Shown here piece after piece: positions 1 to 13,176 of a stretch of DNA of 64,000 nucleotides. The notes beneath the pieces were generated by a model. The model was not told where the DNA came from and ran no database searches. It worked only from the letters and a program-made list of their open reading frames with translations. Made by a program: the position numbers and the translations under genes. The first letter of the stretch is position 1. Every line of letters begins with the position of its first letter. Source of the DNA: Melanocharis versteri (Eukaryota > Chordata > Aves > Passeriformes > Melanocharitidae); the NCBI GenBank assembly GCA_013397845.1, contig VZTG01001991.1:2472556-2536555 (forward strand), written 5' to 3'.

Positions 1-3000
1 TTGGCTCATGGAGGACTTCCTGCTTTCTTGGAGGGGCTTTGCAAGGTTGATTAATCTGTAGTAATAGTGGCTGGAGTGACCAGAGTTTCTATAGTGACCA
101 GATAGAGATAAGAAAGTAGTTGCAAGTGGTAGTTGCTGAAGATGCTGGATGCCAAAATTGCAAACTGTTTTGAAACAGACCAGCCAAGCAAAAGAGATCT
201 GTGGCTCCACAGTCAGCTTGGACCTGAACGTCCTCTTTGTTTGGCTGAACAAAACCCAGATAAACAAAACACTGAAGGCAATTAGCTTTGTTTGCTTGCC
301 TTTGTCTCCTCTTCTTCCAAATCATTGTAAAATTAGGAATAATGCCAGTGAATTCTGTAGCTATTCAGTGGACAAAAGCTGGTGCACAGGAGAGGAGAAA
401 CAAATAAGTATAATACTGCTGTTTTCAATAACCAGCCTGGTTAGTTTTAGCTTTTACTCCATTTACTTTCTCTCTTCTAGATTTAAGGAGATTTATTTGA
501 TCACTCTCATAAATGAGAGCACCAAGCACTTGCTGTGACCAGGGGATCTGGGTGTTGGTACCACACTTCTCCTGGAAAGGTCTCTGCTTCCCAGTCTCCT
601 TTCTTCAGAAGTTTTCCATCAGCCTCTTGGCTGTGTCTGGGGCTGCAGATGCCACCTGTGACCCAGAGGGTCACTGAGGGATGGGATGGGAACAGAGCCA
701 TGCTGCTGAGTGACAAATTTCCTGGGTGTGCGTGCCGTGGAGTCCAGACGAGGGTTAATCCCGACCTTCCCCTTGTTACAAAAGCTTTTTGTCTACCCTG
801 TGGGGGCCGGCTGGGGAGCTGCTCCCACCACAGCCTGTCACAGGAGCACATCCCCGCACGGAGCAGAGATGGAATCCCACCGGCTGCTGGCAGGGGTCAG
901 TGCCATGAGGCACAGGTACAGCCGTGCTGTCCAGTGCTGAGGCAAAGGCAGCACCTCTTGATGGAAAAAATACAAGTGGAGGGAATTGAGGCCTGCCTGA
1001 GCTTGCTTCCCCCATAGCCGTGACCCTCACGCACCGCAGAGCCCCCGTGTGCCATGGAGTGTACCCAGCCCTGGTCTGTCCATCTTCCCTCAGGCTTCCT
1101 GATCCCTCCAGCCCCACAGGGAGGGGCAGCATATGAGTGTGAAACAGCTTCCAGCAGTCAGCAGCTCGTTCCTACAGGCCCTAAAAGCTGCCCTGGGGGT
1201 TTTGCATGAGCCCCCTTGCCCTGGTCTCCGCGGGGGCTGTGGCCCGGCCTGCTGTCGTTTGTGGGGCTGGAAGCACTGCCCCGGCTGCCTGCAGTGAGGG
1301 GATGCTGTGCAGTGCCCTGGGGCAGAGGCAGAGCAGGTGGAACAACCTCCCCCATCCCCTCAAAAAACACCCTGTCATCTGTGGGGACAGCAACAGGGAC
1401 TTCCCCTGCTGAGGCAAGGGAAATGAAAGGAGGCTGGGCTGGGCTGCTGCTGGTGGCTCTGTGCTTTGTCTCCCAAGCTCTGGATCAGTCCCTGCCTGTG
1501 ACAGTGACCCAGGTCCTCGCTGCTGCCTGCACCTCGGGCTCCTCCCTGCCTTTCCCAGGCTGTCCCGGGGTCGTGCTGTGGGTTTGAGGGGGCTCTGTGT
1601 GAGCAGTGCAGTAGGACAGCCCATAAATCAGCGGGGCCCTGCTCACAGTGAAATCAGCCACGGCCACGCAGGCACATCCAGGATCCCGCAGAGGGAACGA
1701 TGCTCAGGAGGCTCCCTGGGATCACCCCAGAGATGCTCCACCTTTTCTAACCCTTTTAGCACCTCTGTAGCCACACAGCCTTTGATGTGACACTATTGGG
1801 GTGTGAGGTCTGCAGCCCACCAGCACTGCTCTTTTGGGATCTGCCAGCAGGGCCTGTGAGCAGACAGGGATGGGGGACAGCAGTCAAGGCATCTGCTGAT
1901 TCTGAGCAGTGTCACACCTCTCTGAAAAGCCTTCCTTCCATCCAGCACCTTTGCCATAGGTCCCCAGGAGGATGGGGTGCACCCATGTGGTCTGGGAGCA
2001 GCACAAATGCATTGAAAATGCGGAACACAGGGACTGAATCCCACAGCAGAGATGGGAGCTCCTTTAAATCCTTTCTTAGAGAAAGGGGTAACTTATGCAG
2101 CCCTACTTTATGGGGGATAAACCCCCCTAAGGAAACCAGTGGGATGACAGCATCAGCCCTGTCCGTGTCCCCTCCAGGAGGGGACCAGGGCATCTCTCTG
2201 TGCCCCACTGCAGAAATCAGCTGGCCCTGGTTGAGGTGGTTTGATGGCAGTTTTCTACCTTCGCTTTATGCGGTTATTTCTGGCCAAGGGAAGATTAGGC
2301 CTTCAGTGGGTGTTTGGAATGTCAATAACTATAATTAAGCCTTTGTGGTTCTCTTGCAAACTCTGGAATCTATAATTTTCAGCAGAGTCCCCTCCTAGAA
2401 TTGCTACAGGGAAAGGGGGGTCTTTGTTGGACTAAAAAGTGGAAATAATTTTAAAAATCAAAGCTATAAAATAAAATGCTAATCAGCACCATTTGCAAAT
2501 ATTTAAATTTAATGTTATTTCCCCTTTAAAGAGGGAGGGAAATAGAAATCTTGGCATTTCTTGCTGTCTTTCAACTACTTTGGGAGAAGTTTTACCCAGA
2601 AGCTAGTTTGTTCCTGTTGTTTAATAATTGCATGTCAGGGAAAAAAAAAGTAAAAACCAGCTCAGGATGAAGGGGTGAAGGACACAGAGAAACTTTATTT
2701 TCTGCACAAGGTCCCTTTGCTGAATATGTCCATAGGACAGGAGAGTTTTCCAGTACCTCCCCAGAGCAGGGGTGCCAAGGGGAGGGAGGGCACGGATTCC
2801 TGGGCTCTCCTTGCTTTGCTTCTCACTGGGATCGGAATGGGACGAGTTACCAATGGTCTGGTTTTACTTTCTGGAGTTGGGGTGATAAATGCAGCTCCCA
2901 GGGAACGCCCTCGTTCAGAATTACCCCTTTCTGTGTCTGCAGCTTTCTGTACATCTGGCTGGGAATTAAGGAAAGCTGCCCTGGGTGGGTGATGAATCGA

Positions 3001-3930
3001 GGATCACAGCAATCATTGCCAAGTGCTTTTAGGATGTGATGATGAAAGGCACGTTAGGGACACCAAAGTGAGGGGTTTTTTGTGCTGATGTTCACCAGAG
3101 GATGGCTGTTTTGGGCGTTCTGTGTTGTTTCAAGGAAGGCAGAGGTGAGAGCCTCGTTACCCACATCAGTTAATTACTGGGGTCGTGTTGGCCTTTTAAT
3201 AATGATGCGTCAGGTGCAAATACTGAACCTGCTCCCTGCCTGGGGCACAGCCCCTGACAAGAATATTAACAGAGCATTGTTGCTTATTCAAGGCTTTTGA
3301 AGATGTGAAATACTAAATAGTCTCATTTACCTCATTCTGCTGATTAATGCAAGTTTTGCAGTGAGTTTTGGTCCGGTTTGTGTGCCAAATGTGGGGTTTG
3401 ATGGGAAAAGAGTCAGAGCTGTTCAGAGAAGAGCATCTCAAGATACACTGAGCAGTAGAATGAGATTAAAAGTTGCTCTTTTTAAGCTAAACAAGAAATA
3501 GCTTATCTTAGCTCATAATGAAGCAAAGTCAGAGAAGAGCAATGTAACAGAAGCAGGGCAGGTGTTCAGGCTGGCTGTGAGGGGAGATTACACTGATAAA
3601 GCATAAACTTTGTTTACCTATGGTGAGTTTGCCAGTGGAAAAGTTTGTGGATGGCACACAAATGAGAAGTTCCATGTGAAGAGGGATTTGACTGTTTTCT
3701 AAGAAATTGGGGAGTAAACAGCATTTTTTTCCTTGGTTTTTGGAGTGTACAACTTGACCCTGAGCTAACTCTGGTCGGTGACAAGGCTCTTCAATCCCAC
3801 AGATTCTGGGAGAATAGGAAATGGGAATAAAAACGTCCTGATTTGCTCTGTACAAAGGCTCCTCTACAGTGATGCCACTGGATGCTGCAAATGAGGACTT
3901 ACCCCCTTGGCTGCATTTCTGAAATATCCC

Positions 3931-4003
3931 AGAACCATAGAACATAGAGTCATAGGATGCTCTGGGGTTGGACCTTTAAAGATCATCTCACTGCACCTCC
4001 TTT
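3931..4003 (-). mobile_element. CR1 LINE 3'-end relic
   Basis: The sequence cataga-acataga-gtcatagg, followed by ggttggacctttaaagatcatct, is the reverse complement of the avian CR1 3' terminus with its ATTCTATG-type terminal repeats. Only about 70 bp remain. Confidence 0.7.
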
Positions 4004-7000
4004 TTTTTCTCTTTGATCCTCAGTGACAGATCCCACTGTGAAGCTGCTCTGATGGGCTCTGTACAGTACAATTGCATTCAAATTACAATAATTTTTTTTT
4101 AAATCCCAAACTCTGAAAACAAATAAGCAAACAAAGTCCCCTTCCATGAAATCCTGATTCAATCACTTCATTTTATTTCCCTCCTCTTGTGGAGGGTAGG
4201 ATTTATTTCACCAGTGGGTGTATAAATACTGGCTTATTGACTTGATTTTTTTTTTTTTTCTTTTTGAGGAACAGAGACACAACCAGGTCTCTTATTAGTT
4301 CTTACCTAAACATCAGTAAATACAGCCTTTCTGCAGTGGGTCCTGTTTGGAGAGCTTTACCAAATACTATTGCTGTTGAAGTAGAGAGAGAGAGAGTGTG
4401 CAGATGTGGAGAAGTGTGTTTGCAGGAAGGAAAAAAAGCCTATTCGCTTTGAAGCAGGTTTGTATACTCTGGGTTGACACACTGAATAGGTCAGAAGAGA
4501 CCTTCTCTGTGGAAATGGGCTGTGTTTCTGCTTTATGTGTTAACAATTTGAGTGAAGTATGAAGAAATCGAGCATTGTTCTGCTCTAAGTGGCACAGATT
4601 GCGTTTCAGTCGGTGCAGATAAAGGACCAGGAACTGTCTGCTCTGCTCCAGGAGATGGATTTGAATTGCATGTTTAATCAGCAGGGCTTGCTTTTTTTTT
4701 TTTTTTATAACACAGGCCTTTACAGCCTGATAAAACCGAGCGGTCTCTAATGAACTGTGCATCTGGAGGATGGCAGGTTGTGCTGAATATAAAACTGGTT
4801 GGGAAATAGATTTACACTTGCTCCTGCATGAGGGGCTGCTGCCAACTGCGCAGTGAAGTAGTAACAGCCACTGGCAGTGCTTTATGTCTGAAGGTCCTAA
4901 ACCTCTTTACATGTAAGATGATCTATATCACAAGCTCCACTTTAGAGACAAGAAAATAATGGCACAAAGGCAATGGTTTAAGTTGCTTCAGGTCACCCTG
5001 CAGGTCACTGGAGCAGTGAAAGCCAAACCTGAGCCCTGCTGGGATCTAGGTTAGTGTGTGAGCCTCAGCGTGCTGCTGTTTCAGGTAGAGCAGAGCTGCC
5101 TGGCTCAGCCCGGGGCACCCAGCACCAAACAGCCTCCAGGGAAGGGGGTGACCTGGAGCACTTCTCCAGTGTCTCAGAAGGCCTCAGCACTTCTCATCAG
5201 AGCAGTGGTGAGCAACTGGCCACAGAAATAGCTGAGCACCATTGCAAAAGGAAATGGTGTTGTAGCAGTGTGTTGTGGCTTAGATTGGGTTCAGCAATTC
5301 CTTGTTATGGTTGAGCCCTATCTTAAAAATTACTCTGATTACACAAATCAAATTGCAGGTGCTTTTTGGTGTTGGTATCTCAGGATGTAGCAGAGTACAG
5401 GCTTTTGCTTAATATACACGTGGGTGTTTGTGCAAGGGCTGCCTCATCCTTGTCACGGCTACAGGAGCTTTTCTGTTGTCATTAGTGAGCCCAGTGCAGC
5501 GTGGAGCCTAAGAAATTCTCATCTCAAATCTGTCTAGTTTCACCCTCCCTTCATTTTGCCCTGGACTTATCATTTCCACTTCAGCTTCTTCCTGCAGGTA
5601 AGATTTCTGTTTGCACAGTGAAGTGCTCCCACAGGCCTGCCCAGCAACAGGACACTGGGTTATTTTCCTACAGCAATTGGAAACAAAGAATATATCTTGC
5701 TTAGGCAGTAGAAAAACTACCTTTTGGATTTAAATAGTATTACCTTAACTTTTTGTTATGACCAACATTTGCTTTGATGTTTTCTAAGCTCTTTTTTCTC
5801 TCCCTTCCTCACTGAAACTGCTCAGAATCAGACTCAGTTTCTGTCTCGCACAAAACCTTTGTCCCAGGGTTTGTGCTGTAACACAGCCGCCTTCTCTCGA
5901 AGGCCAAGATCTTGTACTGATTTCCATCTCCCTTTGAACTCTGCCTTGAGGCTGCCTGGGTGTGCACATGAGCTCCAGCTGCCACCAGCACTGTGTTCTC
6001 ACCCTCAGGCTTGTTCCCCATCCTCAGAGCAGACAGCAGCCCTGGTCCAGAAGGACCTGGCACGACTCTGCAGCCGGTCCCTTCCAAAGTTTGCTGCCTG
6101 CAGCTCTCAAGTCCTTGTCCAGAGTCCTCAGAACAGGTCAAGTTCATCTGTTCTGTGTTGTGGTGCAGGGCTCTGGCACAAATGCTGACCCGCACCAGTG
6201 TCACTGGGATGTCCAGAACACTGGCAGACAACGCCAGGACTGGGCAGTGCTGCCTAAAAGTCATAAAGGTTGTGCACGTGTGACCTGCAGACTTCAGACT
6301 GAAATATTACCCACTGGTGTGCGCTCCCTGCCGTGGTAAATTGCTGTCATGGCAGCAGCAACCACAGTGGCAGTTGTCCTTTTGTCCTTAACGTGCAGGA
6401 AATTATTTAGATCAGCAGGCACTTTGATGTGCTGGTGTGATTTCTTTGCTGAGGGGGAAGGCAGTCTCAGGGTGGTTCTGTTTCCTGAAGAAGAGATGTG
6501 CTGTCTCTTTAGAGAGCTCAGGTTACCTGCACTCACCCAGGACAGCACACAGCCATCTCCACGAACCCATGGCATGAACAAGCTCTTTGGCACACTGGTG
6601 GGAAAAGCCCTGGTGCTTGCTGATGCGTTGCTGCATTTAACCAGCAAACCTCCAGACAGGAAGAACTGCTCCTCATGTGCAGCAGCCCAGCAGGCATTTC
6701 ATGGTGAATTATTTTTTCCCTCCATGGTGAAAGGGGGAAATGGATCTTGGTACTCTTCTGTTTGAATGTAGGATCACCACACTACGCCACAGAACAGCCT
6801 GATCTGGAGTTTAGACTGGAGAGCACAGCTCCAAACGGGCCACTGGTGTTGATTCTCTTGTGTTTTCCAGTAGCACCAGTGATTGAATAGGGCCTAAACC
6901 AGAGAGAACAGATGGACGAACAGGGAAATAAAGGGATGTTCACAAAACCAGGCAGTCTTTGCCTGATACGTTAAAGGCAGTCAGGATTCAGGAACTGTAA

Positions 7001-7060
7001 TATCTTCCTGTCAAAGCCTGGTGATTCATTGTGCTGTCGGGGCTGACCTGTCAGCCCAAC

Positions 7061-7081
7061 GCTGCTGCTGCTGCCGCTGCC
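7061..7081. repeat. short GCT/GCC trinucleotide run
   Basis: Seven consecutive GCT/GCC units. It makes a poly-Ala stretch in one minus-strand frame but shows no sign of being coding. Confidence 0.6.
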
Positions 7082-10000
7082 ATCAGCTGAACAATCACCT
7101 CACAGCCATCCTGTACAACTGTAGCTCTCCAAACACCTAAATGGAAGGGTAGGACAGAGCTGTAATCAGCAGGCAGCCTTTCCTTGGGAAGGGTGGGCTT
7201 GGACTTGTATCGCTGCATTGTGTTCCCTTTCATTCCGATGGAAAAAGGCTCCATTTAATGATTAACAGCCATTCCCACCTCTCGGCTGGCTGGGCAGCCC
7301 GATGTGATATGGTGCAGTTGGAAAGCACAGAAAGATCAGTCTCTGCCAGACGTGGCATCCCCACAGCACCGGCCAGGAGACAAAAGCCTTTAGTGTTCCC
7401 AAAAAGAATTTAAAACATTTTACATCAAAAGGCTGCAGAAGTTCAAACATGTCACCGGCAGCCCGTGGCACAGGACAGGAATGGCTTTGTCAGGAAAGCT
7501 GTGGAGAGGTGGGGAAATAACACTGAGCAGCAATTTCTGTTACATACATGATTTTTGAGCTTTCTGTACGTCTCCTCTATAATTAATACCTTCCACAGTG
7601 CACTGGGAACAAGAAACACAACCCACAGCAGCTTTTGGGTCATGAATAGCTGTCAAACAGCAAACCCTAAAACCACGAGTGCTTGCATGTTCTGCTCCTC
7701 TGCAGAAACCTCCTAATCTTGTAGTGATGGCTGAAGCCAGAGAGACCAAATTAGGAGCATCCATTGACCAGATCCCAGCTGGGCCATCTCCTGCCTTCCT
7801 TGAGATCTTGGCTCTGCCATGGATGGTGAGACTTCTCAGCAGGGAAATGAAGCTCTTCAGCAGGTTTCTGCTCATGGCCAGGTCTCTACAGGGTAGGGAA
7901 GGCTTTAATCCAGGGCTTGAACTGGTGCCAGTCATTTGAGTAGAGCTCATGGATGTGAGAAGTGCTGGTACAGTCATGTTAAATGCAGGATCTGAATAGA
8001 AAAGTCGTGTAGGGATTAGGAGATCCTATACAGGGAATTACATACCTGAGAGAGCACTGCAGCTGAGTATGGAAAAAAAGGGACAGAAACGGTCTTTTAG
8101 ATCTGGATTTTCTGCTTTGGCAGAAGTCTCTCAGTGCCACCCCAGCAGCCAGGGATCAGTCCCAGCCCCCGGGGGCTCTGGCTGCCGAGGCTGCTGATGT
8201 TTGCAGCGTAGGTGCTGAGTCAGCAGACATTCCCCAGAGCTGGAAACGGGCACATCCAGTCCCTCCTGTGCCACTGCCTGCAGTGCCGTGGCTCTGTGTG
8301 GGCTGGGGCTGAGCCCCACTTCTCTGCATGGGGAATGTCCTGTTCCTGCCGGGCTCACAGGTGTGGATCCAGCCCGCCCCATGGCCCTGCTGCATGTGGG
8401 GCTGCAGAGCTGTGCCCTCCCACCATCACTGGGACCATCACCCCTTCACGGCAGGGCTGCTTCCCACGGTTTGGGCTCCCTTTTCCTGCAGCTCCAGCAA
8501 CTCTTAGCCAGGTACCAAGTTTAGGTACTGCTGCTCCAGGCTGGGTGTGGATCCTCAGCCCAGCAGGGAGTGAAAGGCTCTTTATCCCACCTTTCCTTTA
8601 CATGTTTGTTTGATCCCTCCCACAAGCTTTTCCGGTGCCGTGGTTTTCGCTTCTGCCTGGTTATGCCACAGTTTTAAACGTGAATGGAGTATTTATCTAA
8701 ATATATCCAAATACATCCCTATAATTCCTTGTTGGTTCTGGGGGCAGTGAGTGATCCAGGATACTTTTCGGACTTGGGTAAAGGCAAAAATGATGGAACT
8801 GTAATTCAGTGCTGTCCTCCAGGCCAAGCCAAAGCGGGATGGCAGGCCCAGGTTAGCCTGGGATTCCTCTGCTCCCTGGAGCCGGGCACTGTGAGTCACC
8901 CAGGGCAGCTGTGACACCACTTGCCATGGCTCTGAGATGCCTCCACACTCGGTTTTCCAAGAGGAGCAAAGAGACAAAATTATATTAACGAGAGCCTTGA
9001 TGCTTAACTGAGCTACAGCTCCTGAGGAGAGGTGGGTACTGGAAAGTGGCTAAATATGGGTGAATATTTAAGATACTGTGTTTATTCAGGCTGTAATGAC
9101 ATGCTGCTTTTTTTGAGAGAATGTTTCATCAAAAGCAAGTGTTCTGTTCCTTGTTCCCCATGTTGTGTGGTGGCATTTCCTCCTCCCCTGTACTTTTTTT
9201 ATTTTGGCTAATTAAACTATTCCATTCCAATTCCTTTTTTCTTTTTTTTCCTTTTTTTCATTTCACTGCTGTGCCAATTTACTTCAGTTCATTTAGTGTT
9301 TTAAAATGGCTTCTATTTAAATTTGGAAGGGAAGAAAAATAAATCTGCTAAATATATTTCTATTCAGATCATATGTTGTGGCTTTTCTCTTTTTGAAGAA
9401 TGAGGTCTAATTTTTGAACCTGAATTCACTTGGCACTAGTCTTGGCTTCAGCAATGTTGGGTTTCCTTTTGTTTTAAACTAATTCCCTTTTTCCTACTGC
9501 TGGGATACATTTATGTCTTCGTGCTAGCAAAGCTTTTAGGCATGTGTTTGGTTTGAAAATGTTCATCGGAGCAAATATGTGCAGAGGATTTGAGGATGAG
9601 GCTGCCAGTGGGTTTTATGGTGGTCCTTGGTGAGATGCTGGGATCTGAAGCATCATCAGTCCTTTCCCAGCTACCCGTACACATCCCTCTTGGATAAGTC
9701 TTTGCAAAAAGATGCAGCACATCATTTTCCATACCTTTTTGTCCCTGTCTCTGAAAAGCCAGGCCTTGTTCCTTTCTGGGTAGGGTGGGGTTTGGGGTTT
9801 TTTTGAGGGAAAGGGAGTTTACTAAATATTTGCTGCATTCAGAAGAGAGAAAAGGTAGAAATAAGCAGGAAAATCTAAGGTGTATTCAACAGCAGAGGGA
9901 TTAACCCATGATTATTTGCAAAGTTGGGGGTTTTTTAATTGATTTGAGATTTATCTTAAACACTTCGGCATGGCTAGAATATGTTTCTCAGTGAGGAATG

Positions 10001-10900
10001 TGTGACTGAGAAACATGGAAAGAACAGCTGGGGGAAAAAATAGCTAAGAAAAATAGAGATTTTATGGTGTTTCTGACAAGCTGTGTCACTGCCCGTTGTC
10101 CCTAAAGTCACAGTCCTCAAAGCTGGACTGTTTGGGTCATCTGAGTTCCTGGGCTTTCAGAGGGGTCTGAGGCACATTTTTCTGTGAACAGGAATTTCTT
10201 ACAAGTATCTGGATGTGTAACTTAGCTGCACCCTTCTGAGAAGGAAGGTTTTCTGGAGGACAGGGGGACTGTGAGGCTTTTAGTTAACCCCAGTCCCAAC
10301 GCTGCTTGTTTCAATTTTTTTTTGCTGTCGCTACTTAAAACTTCATCTGCTATAGCAAGAAAGGAAACAAAATGTAGATGCTTCAGAGCAAAGGTATGAA
10401 TAAAATCTTCTGCCTATAGAAACTGGGAGATGCAAAACCACAGCCCCAGCAAGCAACCACAACTAAGCCAAATATATGCACTAAGGGAGAGAAGCCCTTA
10501 GCACGCATGGTAGCAGATGCCATCCAGGAGATCTGATTTATGGTGGAAACCTCAACTTTTGGCCACGCTCTGAGGTCAGGTTTTTGAGTAAAGCCTGCAT
10601 TGCTGAGTCAGGCTAGTGGGTCCTTGAATTTTCTGGTCTGAACATGATGTAACATTACTCCCCTCCGGCCCCAAGTTCAGGTCGATGTGGGGTCCTGTTT
10701 GTGGCTGTGTGTTTTTCACGGGCAGTGCATAAGTTTAGTGCCCATGCCCAGATTTGAGGAGCTTCAGCCCTTCCCCACCTCAGGGAAAAATGCAGTAGAA
10801 TACAGGACACCTGTGAGGAGGGAGCCCCTGGGGTGGCCCAGCTTTGATGGCAGACCCACGCTGGGGGCTCAGCACCTCGCAGGACCTGCCCGGTGCCCCG

Positions 10901-11155
10901 CAGCCCTGTCCCCTTACCCTGGGGTCCTGTAGCTCCTGCAGCCCTGTCCCCTTACCCTGCAGCCCCATCCCCTTGCCCTGGGGGTCCCGTAGCCCCCTCA
11001 GCCCTGTTCCCTTGCCCTGGGGGTCCTGTAGCCCCGTCCCCTTACCCTGTAGCTCTGTCCTCTTGCCCTGGGGGTCCCGTAGCCCCCTCAGCCCTGTTCC
11101 CTTGCCCTGGGGGTCCTGTAGTCCCTGTAGCCCTGTCCCCTGCCCTGCCAGTGAC
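10901..11155. repeat. GC-rich minisatellite with higher-order 90-bp period
   Basis: Imperfect units of about 20-35 bp (variants of CCCTTGCCCTGGGGGTCCTG and TAGCCCCCTCAGCCCTGTT) are arranged so that a block of about 50 bp at 10981 recurs almost exactly at 11071. The open frames through it are repetitive by-products. Confidence 0.85.
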
Positions 11156-11330
11156 CAGGCAGCCCCTGACCCGCAGCCCTCCCCTCCTGGTGGGGTGCCC
11201 GGGGTGCCCCCCTGCCCGCCGGCAGCGCTGATCCTGCCCCTCGGAGGCTGGATCTCTGCTCATTAGCTGCTGTTTGCTGAAACCGGATACCTGGGGCACC
11301 CCCGCCAGCCCGGAGTCCCCGGGCTGCAGC

Positions 11331-11794
11331 TATTTAAAAGGACAAGGGCAGCCTTAGAACTTCCACCTCTTTCACATCCATGTCCCTCCCAGCGCCCGCT
11401 CCCAACCGCCCTTTTCTCCTGGATCCCTGCAGCATCCATGACCCACGAGTGGAGCGACGGCCCGAGGGGGACGTGCCCGCGCCAGCCCCGGGGAAGGATT
11501 ATCTGCTGAATTTGGGGGGCCCCCAGAGAGCCCCGGCTGGCTCCGGGCCCCTCACCCCGGCCGCCTCTCCTGGGCTGCCGGCGCAGGAGACACCTTGAAG
11601 GGGAAGGAGGGAGGAAGGGGCTTTGTTTGAGTTTTCTTTTTTCCCCTCCTTTTTTTAATTTTTTTTTTTATTTTTATTACTATTATTATTTTTTTTTTAA
11701 GAAGTAGCAATTGCCGTGAGCTGCTGGGACAGATGGATGCCCGCGGCCATGGGGCTGCACGGAGATGCTGCCCAGCCTCTCGCCTCGCTGCAGA
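11331..11794 (+). promoter_or_regulatory. candidate upstream promoter with a possible non-coding first exon
   Basis: A TATA-like box (tatttaaaag, 11331-11340) is preceded by GC-rich sequence and followed by about 450 bp that end in a good donor-like site, GCAGA|GTAAGT, at 11794/11795. The stretch includes a long T/A-rich tract (about 11640-11700) and an ATG in strong context at 11749. Splicing to COL27A1 exon 2 would put that ATG out of frame with the collagen, so this would be an untranslated alternative exon or a separate transcript. There is no transcript evidence. Confidence 0.2.
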
Positions 11795-12504
11795 GTAAGT
11801 GCCCGAGGCAGAGGCGCTGAGAGGGGAGGGAGCAGGGCAGGGGCACCCAGGGGTGCAGGGAGGAGCTGGCACGGCTCGGTGCGCTGCCCTCACCTGCAGG
11901 AGGGAATCCCATGGAGCTGGATTTTCCCATGGAAATCCATGGATTTGCTGTGGACAGGAGGGAGCTGCCGGTCGCCCTGGGGCTGCACGGTTGGCTGGGT
12001 GGGACTTTGGATGAGGAGGGGAAACAGGGATGAAGGCTTTATCCGCATGTGGGAGTCCCCTCTCCTGGCAGAGCTGGCCAAGCGGACTTAGGATCCAGCT
12101 TGTTCTGATGGACCTTGCGTAGGAAAACTCCTTCCCCTCTCCCTGCCCTCCGGGATGCAGATTCCATCCCTTGGTGCTGCGAGGAGCGGGGCTCTGGAGA
12201 TGCCCTGGGGAAGCAGAGCAGGGCAAGGAGGGGAACAGGGGCGTGGGGGACTTCTCTCCCTCAAGCCCGAGTCCCATCCACGGGCTCCCAGCTGCCAGCA
12301 CCAAGCGCTGATCCCAAGGGAAAAGCCGTGTCAGGTACTTTACAAGGTGGGTCGAGACCGGTTTGGGGCTCATGGCCCTGGACAGGTGAGTGCAGGGGGC
12401 TGCAGTTTCCATCAGCAGCCTCCCAGAAAAAGGGCCTGTGCTTCCTTCCCTGGAGCCTGGACAGGGTCTTCAGTTCTTTCCCCGCAGTTCTTCTGGCCGA
12501 AAAA

Positions 12505-12560
12505 TTTTTTTTTTTTTTTTTTCTTCTTTTTTTTTTTTCAAATTATTTATTTATTTTGTA
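12505..12560. repeat. T-rich low-complexity tract
   Basis: A run of about 20 T, a short CTTC break, then about 12 more T and an ATTTATTTATTT stretch. It explains the poly-Lys segments of minus-strand open frames here. A second T/A-rich tract lies at 11637-11700. Confidence 0.85.
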
Positions 12561-12828
12561 TAATTTCTCGTAAATGCTTCACTATTACAGAGGAGGGCAG
12601 CAGAGAGAGGGAGTAAGGACATCCTTAAATAATTTTCATTTCTCAAAATCTGCCTTTTCCTCTTCTCTCTAAGTCCAGAGGAGAGATCCTTGGGGGTTGG
12701 GAGGCACATCTGCATTGCAAATAAAAATAATAATTACAACCACCAACCAACCAACAACAAAAAAAGTAACAGCTAAGAAAAAACACTTGAAATCAAGGAC
12801 TTTGGGAATCAGAGATCACAGAAATTGC

Positions 12829-13176
12829 ACTATTTATAAGGAGAGGAAAAAAAAAAGAGAGGCAAGAAATCCAGCGACCATGGGCCAGCCTGGCTTCCTA
12901 GAGTGTACTTTGTGTTCTCTCTCCTTTTTCCAAGGTAATTGCAGTCTGCCGAGAGGGAGTTAAATGGGATTAAAAGATCTGTGTAAGCAAAAGGACCCAG
13001 AAGAGAAGGAGGAAGGAGTGAGCCGTCCGGGCCAGGGGTGTCTGTGACACAGCTGAACCCCTTAGCGAGGCAGAGAGCCGAGCTCCTGGGAAGGATGTAC
13101 CCACAAACCGGCTTATCCCCCGATTTCTGATGGATTGCCGCAAAAATTGCCCGAAAGAGACAATGCACTAAACGTG
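12829..13176 (+). promoter_or_regulatory. candidate COL27A1 core promoter and 5' UTR
   Basis: A TATA-like sequence (ctatttataagg, about 12829-12840) lies roughly 340 bp before the start codon, followed by purine-rich and then mixed sequence without splice signals I would trust. If it is used, transcription would start near 12860-12870 and the 5' UTR would be about 310 nt. The CpG-rich block begins right after it. This is inference; a CpG-island promoter with dispersed start sites is equally possible. Confidence 0.3.

Larger units (their letters stand above)
1..10900. other. upstream region without recognisable gene
   Basis: I read this stretch on both strands and recognise no coding exon. 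Open frames are short or lie in GC-rich sequence without family motifs. Identifiable items are a CR1 relic (3931-4003), T runs at 4245-4259 and 4692-4706, an (AG)n run at 4383-4396 and a GCT-rich run at 7061-7081. In human the next gene on this side is KIF12 on the opposite strand; I did not see its motor-domain motifs here. Confidence 0.5.

Noticed and set aside
10844..11299. Pro-rich repetitive protein at the 10.9-kb minisatellite
   Set aside because: Several overlapping frames on both strands are equally open, as expected for a GC-rich tandem array; no splice or start context supports a gene.
1..11300. KIF12 (neighbour of COL27A1 in human)
   Set aside because: No kinesin motor motifs such as the P-loop or switch strings were seen on the minus strand; the gene probably lies further left.
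11552..12412. 286-codon minus-strand frame
   Set aside because: It crosses the T/A-rich tract, which reads as poly-Lys/Ile, and has no recognisable domain.
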